Positions 15,028 to 24,988 of a stretch of 64,000 bases of DNA are shown in pieces. The position numbers and the translations under genes were made by a program. The DNA comes from Giesbergeria anulus (GTDB lineage: Bacteria; Pseudomonadota; Gammaproteobacteria; Burkholderiales; Burkholderiaceae_C): NCBI RefSeq assembly GCF_900111115.1, contig NZ_FOGD01000004.1:142732-206731 (forward strand), in the 5' to 3' direction. A model generated the notes under the pieces. The model did not search any database and had not been told where the DNA came from. It saw only the letters and a program-made list of their open reading frames with translations. Positions within the stretch are counted from its first letter, which is position 1. Each line of letters begins with the position of its first letter.

Positions 15028-17100
15028 ATGTCTGCCGGTCTCAACCTCGCCCAGCTTCAGGCTGTCCATTACACCCACGGCCCCTGTTTGGTGCTGGCCG
15101 GCGCTGGTTCGGGCAAAACGCGCGTTATCACACACAAAATTGCCCACCTGATTGAGCACGGACTCGAACCGCGCCGCATTGCCGCCATCACCTTTACCAA
15201 CAAGGCCGCTGCCGAAATGCGCGAGCGCGCCCAAGGCTTGATTGGCCGCCGGGCCAAAGAAGTGCTGATTTGCACCTTCCATGCACTGGGGGTACGCATG
15301 GTGCGCGAAGATGGCCGGGTGCTGGGCCTCAAGCCCCAGTTCAGCATTTTGGACACCGACGATGTGACCAGCATCCTCAAAGATGCCGCCGGTGGCACCA
15401 CCGATGCCGCTACCGCCCGGCAGTGGCAATGGACGATCAGCCGCTGGAAAAACCAGGGTCTGAATGCCGCTGCCGCCTTGGCCCAAGCGCAAGACGAACA
15501 AGAACGCAGCACTGCCGTGCTCATGGCGCGCTACGAGGAGCGCCTGAGCGCCTACCAAAGCGTAGATTTTGACGACCTCATCAGCCTGCCGCTCAAGCTG
15601 CTACGCGACTTTCCGGACGTGCGTGCCAAATGGCAAGCCCTGCTCGGCCATGTGCTGGTGGATGAATACCAAGACACCAATGCCACGCAATACGAACTGC
15701 TCAAGCTGCTGGTGGGCGAGCGCGGCCACTTTACCGCCGTGGGCGACGATGACCAAAGCATCTACGGTTGGCGCGGTGCCACGCTAGACAATCTGAAAAA
15801 ATTGCCACAAGACTTTCCGGCCCTCAAGGTGGTCAAGCTGGAGCAAAACTACCGCTCCACCAGCGCCATCTTGCGCGCGGCCAATAACGTCATCCAGCCC
15901 AATCCCAAGCTGTTCCCCAAAACGCTGTTTTCAGAGTTGGGCGAAGGCGAGCCGGTGCGCGTGGTGGACGCCGACAGCGAAGAGCACGAGGCCGAACGCG
16001 CCGTGGCACGCATCCAAAGCCTGCGCGCTGCCAGCAACCCGCCACCAGAATGGCGCAGCTTCGCCATTTTGTACCGTGCCAACCACCAAGCCAAGCCGTT
16101 TGAAAAGGCGCTGCGCAAGGTCAACATACCCTACAAAGTGTCTGGCGGCACCAGCTTTTTTGACCGCGCCGAAATCAAAGACCTGTGCGCTTGGTTCCGG
16201 TTGTGGATCAACTCCGACGACGACCCAGCCTTTTTGCGCGCTATCAGCAGCCCCAAGCGTGGCATCGGTCACACCACACTAGGCCAACTGGGCGGCTTTG
16301 CCACCCAGCACAAGCAAAGCATGTTTGAGGCGCTGTTCAATGCCATGCTGCCCGCAGCCATCCCCAAACGAGCCTTGGAAGGGTTGCACGAGTTTGGGCG
16401 CTACATCAACGATCTGGAATACCGCGCCCGCCACACCCACGGGGCCGAAGCAGCCTACGCATTTTTGCAAGACTGGCTGCAAGAGATAGGCTACGAAAAG
16501 CACATCTACGATGGCGAGGAAAGCGAAAAAGTCGCAGCGGCCCGCTGGACAAACGTGCTCGAATTTTGCGACTGGATGGCCCAGCGCGCGGGCGGCCAAC
16601 TCGACGAGGCGGCAGGCGATGTGATTACCACCCAAAGCAAAAGCCTGCTGGAGGTGGCACAAACCATTGCCTTGCTCTCGACCATCTCGGAGCGCGAAAA
16701 AGACCAAGATATGGTCACGCTCTCGACCCTGCACGCCTCTAAGGGGCTAGAGTGGCCCCACGTGATTTTGGCGGGAGTAACCGAGGGGATGCTACCCTTT
16801 AAACTCGACGATGACAACGGTCGCGACACTGACGTGGGCGAAGACATCGTGCAACGCCTGCAAGAAGAGCGCCGCCTGATGTATGTGGGCATCACCCGCG
16901 CCCAGCGAACCTTGGCTGTGGGCTGGACAAAAAAGCGCAAAAAAGGCCGCGAGATGGTCAAGGCGCAGCCCAGCCGCTTTATTGCCGAAATGAAGCTCGA
17001 CCAAGCCACGGCGCAAGAAGACTACCGCGAGAAGTTCAGGGCATTGCAGGCCGAATTTGCGGCTAGAGCGGCTGCTGCCGTTGCGGCCAAGTCTCGGTAA
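15028..17100 (+). CDS. rep: UvrD/Rep-family superfamily 1 DNA helicase (Rep-like)
   Basis: A 690-residue ATP-dependent 3'-5' DNA helicase. The superfamily 1A motifs appear in order: Walker A AGAGSGKTRVI near residue 24, motif Ia ITFTNKAAAEM, Walker B VLVDEYQDTN, motif III GDDDQSIYGWRGA, motif IV LEQNYRS, motif V TLSTLHASKGLEW and motif VI RRLMYVGITRA. Overall length and the TFHALG box fit Rep rather than UvrD, which is longer and has a different C-terminus. Rep removes proteins ahead of replication forks and restarts stalled forks; PriA is also encoded in this window. It stands alone, divergent from the small exported protein. Confidence 0.9.
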   Translation: MSAGLNLAQLQAVHYTHGPCLVLAGAGSGKTRVITHKIAHLIEHGLEPRRIAAITFTNKAAAEMRERAQGLIGRRAKEVLICTFHALGVRMVREDGRVLGLKPQFSILDTDDVTSILKDAAGGTTDAATARQWQWTISRWKNQGLNAAAALAQAQDEQERSTAVLMARYEERLSAYQSVDFDDLISLPLKLLRDFPDVRAKWQALLGHVLVDEYQDTNATQYELLKLLVGERGHFTAVGDDDQSIYGWRGATLDNLKKLPQDFPALKVVKLEQNYRSTSAILRAANNVIQPNPKLFPKTLFSELGEGEPVRVVDADSEEHEAERAVARIQSLRAASNPPPEWRSFAILYRANHQAKPFEKALRKVNIPYKVSGGTSFFDRAEIKDLCAWFRLWINSDDDPAFLRAISSPKRGIGHTTLGQLGGFATQHKQSMFEALFNAMLPAAIPKRALEGLHEFGRYINDLEYRARHTHGAEAAYAFLQDWLQEIGYEKHIYDGEESEKVAAARWTNVLEFCDWMAQRAGGQLDEAAGDVITTQSKSLLEVAQTIALLSTISEREKDQDMVTLSTLHASKGLEWPHVILAGVTEGMLPFKLDDDNGRDTDVGEDIVQRLQEERRLMYVGITRAQRTLAVGWTKKRKKGREMVKAQPSRFIAEMKLDQATAQEDYREKFRALQAEFAARAAAAVAAKSR

Positions 17101-17192
17101 AGCGCTTTTTGCTTATAAGCCCCGTTTTGTGGGGTCTATTCCACACCTGAAATACACCAATTTGCACGAAAATCGCGCCACGGAGAACTACC

Positions 17193-17582
17193 ATGGACTT
17201 GCAATACCAGCTCAAAGCTGGGAGCTATTACCTGTACGATATGCGCGAGACGCCCAGTGCCGTCACGGGCGAGCGCCGCTTTAAGCTGAAAACAGACAGC
17301 GTGGCTATTGCCTTTGATCGCTACACCGGCGAGGTGCAGCAGCACGGCAACCCTACCCGCATCCACTCTTGGGCCACCATGACCCGCCGACGCCTGCGCG
17401 CAGCGGGCAATCTGGCCCAAGCCAATGACATCATCGTCATCTCCGGCCCACTGCCAGTAGAAGAACTGAACAAATGCCTGTGGGTGCGTGGCTATGTGCA
17501 GCGCCTGTTCAAGCGCTTGGCTACCCTACCCCACGGCAAATTGCAGTACCAAAGTCCCAGCAGTTTCCGCCGCGCTGCCTGA
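17193..17582 (+). CDS. Conserved-looking hypothetical protein
   Basis: A 129-residue, basic, soluble protein that I do not recognise. There is no signal peptide or membrane segment. The start ATG is preceded at seven bases by GGAG (17182-17185). The composition suggests a compact alpha/beta domain: an N-terminal AGSYYLYDMRETPS, a middle TRRRLRAAGNLAQANDIIVISG, and a C-terminal WVRGYVQRLFKRL helix. It sits 92 bases after rep and ends three bases before the convergent universal stress protein gene, so its context gives no functional hint. Confidence 0.72.
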   Translation: MDLQYQLKAGSYYLYDMRETPSAVTGERRFKLKTDSVAIAFDRYTGEVQQHGNPTRIHSWATMTRRRLRAAGNLAQANDIIVISGPLPVEELNKCLWVRGYVQRLFKRLATLPHGKLQYQSPSSFRRAA

Positions 17583-17585
17583 GCA

Positions 17586-18068
17586 TCAGGCTGTTGCATC
17601 CGCACTGTCTACGTCTTCGTCGGGGGCCAATTCAGCATCGATAGGATGCACGATGGTCACGGGCACCGGGCTGGAATGGGCCAACTCCTGCGACACCGAC
17701 CCCAGCAGCGCGCTGGCAATAGCCCCTTGGCCGCGTGCCGCAATCAGCACCAAATCGCAGCCGGTGTCTTCAATAATATCTATCAGGGTATTGGCGGGGT
17801 CGCCAATGCCCACCTCGGTAGTGCATTCTTGTCCGGCTTGTTGCAGCAGTGCCAGTGCAGGGGCCATCAAATCTTGCGCTGCCTCCACGCTGGCGGCGGC
17901 GATCAGGTCGGTGTCGCGCGATGTCACCAGCTCATACAACGAAGCAGGCTCTTGCACATTAGCCAGTACAAATTGGGCTTGCAAGCCCTTTTCTACCAGC
18001 TTGAGGGCATGGTGTACGGCATCAAGCGAGCATTCGGAGCCATCAATGGCGATGAGGATTTTGAGCAT
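17586..18068 (-). CDS. Universal stress protein, UspA family
   Basis: A 160-residue single-domain universal stress protein. It starts with the typical MLKILIAIDGSECSLDAVHHAL strand-helix pattern. It ends with the nucleotide-binding segment ARGQG followed by LLGSVSQELAHSSPVPVTIV, which matches the G-2X-G-9X-G(S/T) signature of the ATP-binding subgroup. It probably binds ATP in the cytoplasm and responds to stress or growth arrest; the exact role cannot be read from sequence. An AGGAA ribosome binding site lies six bases before the ATG. It is divergent from tgt, 65 bases away. Confidence 0.92.
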   Translation of the reverse strand: MLKILIAIDGSECSLDAVHHALKLVEKGLQAQFVLANVQEPASLYELVTSRDTDLIAAASVEAAQDLMAPALALLQQAGQECTTEVGIGDPANTLIDIIEDTGCDLVLIAARGQGAIASALLGSVSQELAHSSPVPVTIVHPIDAELAPDEDVDSADATA

Positions 18069-18070
18069 AG

Positions 18071-19306
<1,236 letters not shown>

Positions 19307-19329
19307 GCTGAGGTTAAAAAATGGGCTGA

Positions 19330-20577
19330 TCAGCGATAGCTGCGGGCGTCCTCAATCACCTTGCCATCGTTGGGCAAAGAGCCGGGGGCCACCAGCTCCA
19401 CCTCACCACGCAGCTTGGTGATTTCGCGGATGGTGTCTTGCAGGCGCTCGGCCAAGCCACCGGCAAACTCTGCCGTTTCGGCGCGCAGCACCATTTGGTC
19501 ATTGGCCATCTCCCCCGTGACCACCAACCGCGCCCGCAGCACCTGCGGAAAGCGCGCAGCAATGGCTGCCACTTGGCCCGGATGGACAAACATGCCCCGC
19601 ACCTTGGTGGTTTGGTCAGCGCGACCCATCCAACCCTTAATGCGGGTGTTGGTACGCCCGGTGGGGCATTGCCCCGGTAAGATGGCCGACAAATCGCCGG
19701 TACCAAAACGAATCAGCGGGTAGTCGGGGTTGAGTGTGGTGACGACCAATTCGCCCACCTCGCCCTCGGGCACTGGGTCGCCAGTGCCAGGGCGCACGAT
19801 CTCTACGATCACCCCTTCATCAAGCACCAAGCCTTCACGGGCGGCAGTCTCGTAGGCAATCAGGCCCAAATCGGCGGTGGCATAACACTGGTAGCCTTGC
19901 ACGCCGCGCTCGGCCAGCCAGTCACGCAGACTGGGCGGAAAAGCCTCTCCCGACAGCAGTGCCTTGTTCATGCTCAGGATGGGTTGTTGCAACTCTACCG
20001 ATTTTTCTAAAATCAGTTTCAAAAAGCTGGGCGTACCAATGTAGCCTGCGGGGCGCAGCTCGGCCATCGCCTGCACTTGCTGCTCCGTCTGACCAGTGCC
20101 GCCGGGAAACACCGTGCAACCGAGCGCATGGGCACCACTCTCCATCATGGAGCCAGCGGGCACAAAGTGGTAGCTAAAGCTGTTGTGTGCCAACTCTCCG
20201 GCACGAAAACCAGCGGCGTGCAAAGCCCGCGCCATGCGCCAGTAATCAGCGCGCTTGCCTTCGGGTTCATAGATCGGGCCAGGGCTGCAAAACACACGTG
20301 GCATGGCAGCACCAAAGTCAATAGCGCTAAACCCACCAAAGACATTGTCGGCGCGCTGCGCCTGCTGGCGCTCTAGCAGTTCGTATTTGCGCGTCACCGG
20401 CAAGCGGGCCAAAGCTTCGCGGCTGGTAACGCTGGCCGGATCAATGTCGGCCAAAAGCGCTGCAAAAGCGGGAGCCGCATTGCGGGCATGGGCTACCTGC
20501 GCCGGTAGTGCGGCCAGCAATGCGGCTTCACGGTCGGCGGGGGCACGGGTTTCCAGCGTATCGTAAAAAGAGGTCAT
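19330..20577 (-). CDS. PaaK-like AMP-dependent acyl-CoA ligase family protein, P-loop variant
   Basis: A 415-residue adenylate-forming enzyme of the phenylacetate-CoA ligase group, slightly shorter than PaaK (about 437). The C-terminal half is intact: GYQCYATADLGLIAYET, LIRFGTGDLSAI and GRADQTTKVRGMFVHPGQV. In the N-terminal half, the SSGTTG-type phosphate loop of the superfamily is replaced by FCSPGPIYEPEG, a clear departure. The variant may still activate an aromatic or branched carboxylate, or may have lost or changed activity. It is the last gene of the leftward Liv-type uptake cluster, 50 bases after livF, so it probably activates the imported acid. Confidence 0.85.
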   Translation of the reverse strand: MTSFYDTLETRAPADREAALLAALPAQVAHARNAAPAFAALLADIDPASVTSREALARLPVTRKYELLERQQAQRADNVFGGFSAIDFGAAMPRVFCSPGPIYEPEGKRADYWRMARALHAAGFRAGELAHNSFSYHFVPAGSMMESGAHALGCTVFPGGTGQTEQQVQAMAELRPAGYIGTPSFLKLILEKSVELQQPILSMNKALLSGEAFPPSLRDWLAERGVQGYQCYATADLGLIAYETAAREGLVLDEGVIVEIVRPGTGDPVPEGEVGELVVTTLNPDYPLIRFGTGDLSAILPGQCPTGRTNTRIKGWMGRADQTTKVRGMFVHPGQVAAIAARFPQVLRARLVVTGEMANDQMVLRAETAEFAGGLAERLQDTIREITKLRGEVELVAPGSLPNDGKVIEDARSYR

Positions 20578-20627
20578 GGTGGTGTGGGGCGAGGTGGGTG
20601 GGTGCGTGGGAAAAAAACAGACCGCCT

Positions 20628-21437
20628 TCAGGCCAACCAGCGCTTGCGGCGCTTGTAGCTCTTAACGTCCTTGAAGCTCTTGCGCTCGCCACCGCCTACA
20701 CCCAGATAGAACTCTTTCACGTCCTCGTTGCTGGTCAGGTCGGCTGCTGTGCCGTCCATTACCACCCGGCCCGACTCCATGATGTAGCCATAGTCGGCAT
20801 ACTTCAGCGCCATATTGGTGTTTTGTTCGGCCAACAAGAAAGTGACTTTCTCTTTAGTGTTGAGGTCTTTGACGATGTTGAACACCTCTTCCACAATTTG
20901 TGGAGCCAACCCCATCGATGGCTCATCGAGGAGCACCATGTTGGGGTTGGTCATGATGGCGCGGCCAATGGCGCACATCTGTTGCTCGCCGCCTGAGGTG
21001 TAGGCTGCTTGGCTGGTGCGGCGGGTTTTAAGGCGCGGAAAGTAGTTGTAAACCTTCTCTAGGTTGGCGGCAATCTCGGCTTTGCTGGCACGGGTGTAGG
21101 CCCCCGTGAGCAGGTTTTCTTCGATGGTCAAGTGGGCAAAGCAGTGACGCCCTTCCATCACTTGCACCACGCCGCGCTTGACCAAATCGGCAGGCGAGAG
21201 GTTTTCGATGCGTTCGCCCCGAAACTCAATGCTGCCCTTGGTAACAGCTCCGCGTTCGCCCGCCAACAAGTTAGAAATAGCGCGCAAGGTGGTGGTTTTG
21301 CCCGCGCCATTACCACCCAGAATGGCCACAATGCCACCCTCGTGTACTTGGAGTGAGACCCCCTTGAGCACCAAGATCACGTGGTTGTAAATGACCTCGA
21401 TACCGTTGACGTTCAGGACAATGTTTCGGTTTTCCAT
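20628..21437 (-). CDS. livF: LivF-type ABC transporter ATPase
   Basis: A 269-residue ATPase of the branched-chain amino acid/carboxylate (HAAT) ABC importer class. It has Walker A GGNGAGKTTT, Q-loop VQVMEGRHCFAHLT, signature YTSGGEQQM and Walker B MVLLDEPSMGLAP. The C-terminus carries a basic tail (KSFKDVKSYKRRKRW) beyond the usual LivF end, common in homologues from aromatic-acid clusters. The start ATG at 21437 is supported by alignment; the frame extends upstream through a hairpin-rich leader that is not coding. It lies between livK and the PaaK-like gene. Confidence 0.92.
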   Translation of the reverse strand: MENRNIVLNVNGIEVIYNHVILVLKGVSLQVHEGGIVAILGGNGAGKTTTLRAISNLLAGERGAVTKGSIEFRGERIENLSPADLVKRGVVQVMEGRHCFAHLTIEENLLTGAYTRASKAEIAANLEKVYNYFPRLKTRRTSQAAYTSGGEQQMCAIGRAIMTNPNMVLLDEPSMGLAPQIVEEVFNIVKDLNTKEKVTFLLAEQNTNMALKYADYGYIMESGRVVMDGTAADLTSNEDVKEFYLGVGGGERKSFKDVKSYKRRKRWLA

Positions 21438-21460
21438 AAGGTTTCTCTCTCTGTGCCAAT

Positions 21461-21514
21461 CGGCAGGGCTTGCAGGCCAACCCTGCCGGTTGGCGGCTGC
21501 GCTGGCAGCCGCCA
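21461..21514. other. Pair of strong hairpins between livK and livF
   Basis: Two perfect inverted repeats follow each other: cggcaggg/ccctgccg with a 12-base loop (21461-21488), and tggcggctgc-gctg-gcagccgcca with a 10-bp stem (21491-21514). They lie after the binding-protein stop on the transcribed (minus) strand and before livF. They have no T-run, so processing and 3' stabilisation of the binding-protein mRNA, or partial attenuation, is more likely than full termination. Confidence 0.65.
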
Positions 21515-21557
21515 GAACCCGGCGCAGCCGCAGCTGCACCGGAACGGAGTCATGCCA

Positions 21558-22883
21558 TCAAGATTGGCAATCGGCAGCCTCGCGGCGGGTCAGCTTTTTG
21601 TCAGCCAAGTACTTGTCAGAGCCGGTCTTGACGAGAGGCTTGAGAATTTGCTCGTCGGCTTGGTACCAATCAGAAGTGATGTTCCACTTCTTGCCATCCC
21701 AAGTTTGTACCCGCGCCCAGCTCGAACCCATGTGGTCGGCGCAGCTGGTGGAGATGGGACGCATCAGATCCTTAAAGCCCAGTGCATCAAGCTTTTTCTG
21801 ATCGAGGGCCAAGTTTTCCATGCCCCAGCGCACTTGCTCGCCAGTCATGACCTTGCCTTTGCCAAAGCGCTCTTGCGCACGGCGCACGGCTTCGACGCCC
21901 AGCATCTGAATAATCACGCCACGGGTGTAGAGCACAGAGCCGACTTCATCCTTGGCACCGGTGCCTTGGCCCTTGTCATAGACATGCTTAAGAATGTCTT
22001 GGATCACTTTGGATTGCGTGCCGTAGCCATTCAGAGCCAAGGCTTGGTAGCCCTTGGCACCTTCGCCCACATCGCGCACATCAGGCTCGGCACCGGCCCA
22101 CCACACGCCATACAGCTTGTCACGTGGGAAGCCGGTGGCTTGCGCTTCTTTCAGGGCGGTGGAGTTCATCACACCCCAGCCCCACAACATCACGTAGTCG
22201 GGGCGACTTTGGCGCACTTGCAGCCAAGTGGCTTTTTGCTCGACACCGGGGGCGGTCACGGGCAGCAGTTGCAGCTCAAAGCCGTGCATTTTGGCGCGCT
22301 CTTGCAGCAGCGGGATGGGTTCTTTGCCAAACGGACTGTCGTGGTAGACCAGCGTAATCTTCTTGCCCTTGAGCTTGTCGAGGCCACCCGCATTTTTACC
22401 GATGTGCTGGATCAGGATGTCAGAGCCAGTCCAATAGCTGCCCATGTAAGGGAAGTTCCACTTGAAGGCCATACCGTCTTGCGACACCGACAGACCATAG
22501 CCCAGCGTCATCAGCGGGATTTTGTCTACGGGGGCTTTTTCGGTCAGGGCAAAGGTGATGCCGGTGGCTTGGGGGTCAAACAACGTCACACCAGGACGGC
22601 TTTTCAGGCGCTCGTAGCACTCCACACCCCGGTCGGTGGCATAACCGGTTTCACACTCTTCAAAACTGATCTTGACACCATTGATGCCGCCATCACGGGC
22701 ATTGACCATCTTTAGATAATCTTGCTTGCCGTTGGCCCAAGGTGTGCCATTGGGTGCATAGGGGCCGGTGCGGTACGACAACAGTGGGAAGAACTGCTCT
22801 TTGGCCTGCGCCACCGCACTGGTGACGGATGTGGCCCCGGCGGCCAGTACGGCCACGGCAATCACGATTTTCGAAAGCTTCAT
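21558..22883 (-). CDS. livK: LivK-type periplasmic substrate-binding protein
   Basis: A 441-residue binding protein of the branched-chain amino acid/amide class (Peripla_BP_6). The signal peptide is about residues 1-25, ending TSAVAQA. The mature part contains QFFPLLSYRTGPYAPNGTP and NARDGGINGVKISFEECETGY, typical of large binding proteins of aromatic-acid or urea/amide clusters. The start at 22883 has an AAGGAG six bases upstream. It sits between livM and livF inside a leftward operon, and the hairpins just downstream could raise its transcript level relative to the ATPase. The ligand is probably an aromatic or short branched carboxylate, given the adjoining CoA ligases. Confidence 0.9.
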   Translation of the reverse strand: MKLSKIVIAVAVLAAGATSVTSAVAQAKEQFFPLLSYRTGPYAPNGTPWANGKQDYLKMVNARDGGINGVKISFEECETGYATDRGVECYERLKSRPGVTLFDPQATGITFALTEKAPVDKIPLMTLGYGLSVSQDGMAFKWNFPYMGSYWTGSDILIQHIGKNAGGLDKLKGKKITLVYHDSPFGKEPIPLLQERAKMHGFELQLLPVTAPGVEQKATWLQVRQSRPDYVMLWGWGVMNSTALKEAQATGFPRDKLYGVWWAGAEPDVRDVGEGAKGYQALALNGYGTQSKVIQDILKHVYDKGQGTGAKDEVGSVLYTRGVIIQMLGVEAVRRAQERFGKGKVMTGEQVRWGMENLALDQKKLDALGFKDLMRPISTSCADHMGSSWARVQTWDGKKWNITSDWYQADEQILKPLVKTGSDKYLADKKLTRREAADCQS

Positions 22884-22933
22884 GGATGTCTCCTTGGTGT
22901 GAAATGTGAAAAGTGCAGAGTACGGGGAAATCA

Positions 22934-24010
22934 TCAATGTGGGAAGGGCCACAGGCGCAACTTTTGCTTAGAAATAGACCACAGCTTGGCCAAGCCATGG
23001 GGTTCTACGATCAGGAACCAAACGATCAGACCGCCAAAAATCATCAGTTCAGCGTGAGAGACACCCGCCGTAGAAATCTCCACACCGACCAGTGCCGCTA
23101 ATGCAGGCAAAAACTGGTTGAGCACAATGGGCAGCAGCACGATAAAGGCGGCACCAAAGAAGCTGCCCATAATCGAACCCAAGCCACCAATAATCACCAT
23201 AAACAGCAGTTTGAAGGACATTTCTACTGAGAAGGCGGCAGGCTCCCAAGAGCTCAGGTGTACAAAGGCCCACAGCGCACCAGCCATACCGATGATGAAA
23301 GAGCTGACGGCAAAAGCACTGAGCTTGGCATACATGGGGCGAATACCGATCACGCTGGCGGCCACGTCCATGTCACGAATTGCCATCCATTCGCGGCCAA
23401 TAGCACCACGCACCAAGTTTTTGGCCAGCAGCGCAATGACCACCAGCAAAGCCAAGCAGAACACATATTTCGATGTGGCGCTGTCAATGGGCATTCCCAG
23501 CACTTGCAAGCTATTGACCGACACCGAGCCTGAGTCCGAATTGTTGGTGAACCACTTGATGCGCAGGAACATCCAGTCGCTAAAGAACTGCGCTGCCAGC
23601 GTGGCCACAGCCAGATACAAGCCCTTGACGCGCAAGCTGGGCAAACCAAACAAAATGCCGAAGAAGGTGGCGCACAGACCGCCCAAAATCAGCGCCGGAA
23701 TCAGCGGCATACCCGGAAAGCGCACAAAGAAGTTGTAGGCACCATAGGCCCCCACAGCCATAAAGGCTCCCGAACCCAGCGAGATTTGTCCGCAGTAGCC
23801 CACCAGAATATTCACACCCAAGGCGGCCATCGACATAATGACCAGCGGAATCAAAATAGCGCGGTAAAAATAATCGGTAGCCAGCATGGGCACGACCAAA
23901 AAAGCCACTGCCAGCAAGGCCGCAATCGCAATGCGGTCTTGCGCAATCGGGAAAATCTGCTGATCCGTGCGGTAGGACGTCTTGAACTGGCCGTTTTCGC
24001 GGTAGAACAT
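22934..24010 (-). CDS. livM: LivM-type ABC transporter permease
   Basis: A 358-residue inner-membrane permease with about nine hydrophobic segments. Family boxes include LGVNILVGYCGQISLGSGAFMAVGAYGAY, GREWMAIRDMDVAASVIGI (the cytoplasmic coupling loop) and VIIGGLGSIMGSFFGAAF. The start ATG has GGAGA upstream (AGGAGACTTTCC). It lies 30 bases after livH and 50 before livK. With LivH it forms the membrane channel of the HAAT-type importer. Confidence 0.94.
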   Translation of the reverse strand: MFYRENGQFKTSYRTDQQIFPIAQDRIAIAALLAVAFLVVPMLATDYFYRAILIPLVIMSMAALGVNILVGYCGQISLGSGAFMAVGAYGAYNFFVRFPGMPLIPALILGGLCATFFGILFGLPSLRVKGLYLAVATLAAQFFSDWMFLRIKWFTNNSDSGSVSVNSLQVLGMPIDSATSKYVFCLALLVVIALLAKNLVRGAIGREWMAIRDMDVAASVIGIRPMYAKLSAFAVSSFIIGMAGALWAFVHLSSWEPAAFSVEMSFKLLFMVIIGGLGSIMGSFFGAAFIVLLPIVLNQFLPALAALVGVEISTAGVSHAELMIFGGLIVWFLIVEPHGLAKLWSISKQKLRLWPFPH

Positions 24011-24040
24011 GGAAAGTCTCCTTTTCTTTTTTCTTGTTGT

Positions 24041-24970
24041 TTACACGCGGTCGATGATCTTTTCACCGAACAAGCCTTGTGGGCGGAACAGCAAAAACAC
24101 TAGCGCCAGCACATAGGCAAACCAGATTTCGATACCACCACCGACAAACGGGCCAAGGTAAACCTCGGAGAGCTTTTCGCCCACACCAATAATCAGGCCA
24201 CCAATAATGGCACCGGGCACCGAAGTGAGGCCACCCAAAATCACCACCGGCAAGGCGCGCAGGGCCACCGTGGTCAGCGAGAACTGCACACCCAGCTTGC
24301 TACCCCAGATCATCCCGGCCACCAGTGCTACGACACCCGCCACACACCACACAATTACCCAGATACGGTTGAGCGGAATACCAATGGATTGAGCGGCTTG
24401 GTGGTCATCGGCCACTGCGCGCAGTGCGCGGCCTGTGGTCGTCTTTTGGAAAAAGACGCTGAGCAAAATCACCAGCCCGCCCGCAATGGCAGCAGCAATC
24501 ACGTCTTCTTTGTTCACCAGCACGCCACCGGGGAATATGGACTCAAACAAGAACACCGGGTCTTTGGGCATACCGATGTCGATTTTGTAGATGTCGCTGC
24601 CAAAGAAAGTTTGGCCCAAGCCTTCCAGAAAGTAGGTAATGCCCAAGGTGGCCATCAGCAGGGTGGCGCCTTCTTGGTTGACCAGATGGCGTAGTACCAA
24701 CCGCTCAATCACCCAAGCCACCGCAAACATGCAAGCCCCAGCAATGACAAAGGCCAGCAGGTTGGCTAGCAGCAGGTTGTCGGTGCCTAGCCACTTGGGA
24801 ACCCACTCCGAAAAACGCGCCATTGCCAAGGCGGCAAACAGCACCATCGCCCCTTGGGCAAAGTTGAATACGCCCGACGCCTTGTAGATGAGCACAAAGC
24901 CCAGCGCCACCAGCGCATACAACATGCCGGCCATCAGGCCGCCAATCAGGGTTTCAAGAAAAAATGCCAT
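24041..24970 (-). CDS. livH: LivH-type ABC transporter permease
   Basis: A 309-residue inner-membrane permease of the branched-chain amino acid transport class, with about eight membrane segments. Diagnostic parts are GLMAGMLYALVALGFVLIYKASGVFNFAQGAM at the N-terminus region and GRALRAVADDHQAAQSIGI, the coupling loop that contacts the ATPase. The C-terminus VFLLFRPQGLFGEK is a LivH hallmark. It lies 18 bases after livG and 30 before livM in the same leftward operon. Confidence 0.94.
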   Translation of the reverse strand: MAFFLETLIGGLMAGMLYALVALGFVLIYKASGVFNFAQGAMVLFAALAMARFSEWVPKWLGTDNLLLANLLAFVIAGACMFAVAWVIERLVLRHLVNQEGATLLMATLGITYFLEGLGQTFFGSDIYKIDIGMPKDPVFLFESIFPGGVLVNKEDVIAAAIAGGLVILLSVFFQKTTTGRALRAVADDHQAAQSIGIPLNRIWVIVWCVAGVVALVAGMIWGSKLGVQFSLTTVALRALPVVILGGLTSVPGAIIGGLIIGVGEKLSEVYLGPFVGGGIEIWFAYVLALVFLLFRPQGLFGEKIIDRV

Positions 24971-24988
24971 TGATTGTTCTCCCTGCGG

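Noticed and set aside
21381..22715. Plus-strand frame of 444 codons opposite livK and livF
   Set aside because: Antisense to real transporter genes; no ribosome binding site, no domain, His/Gln-rich shadow composition.
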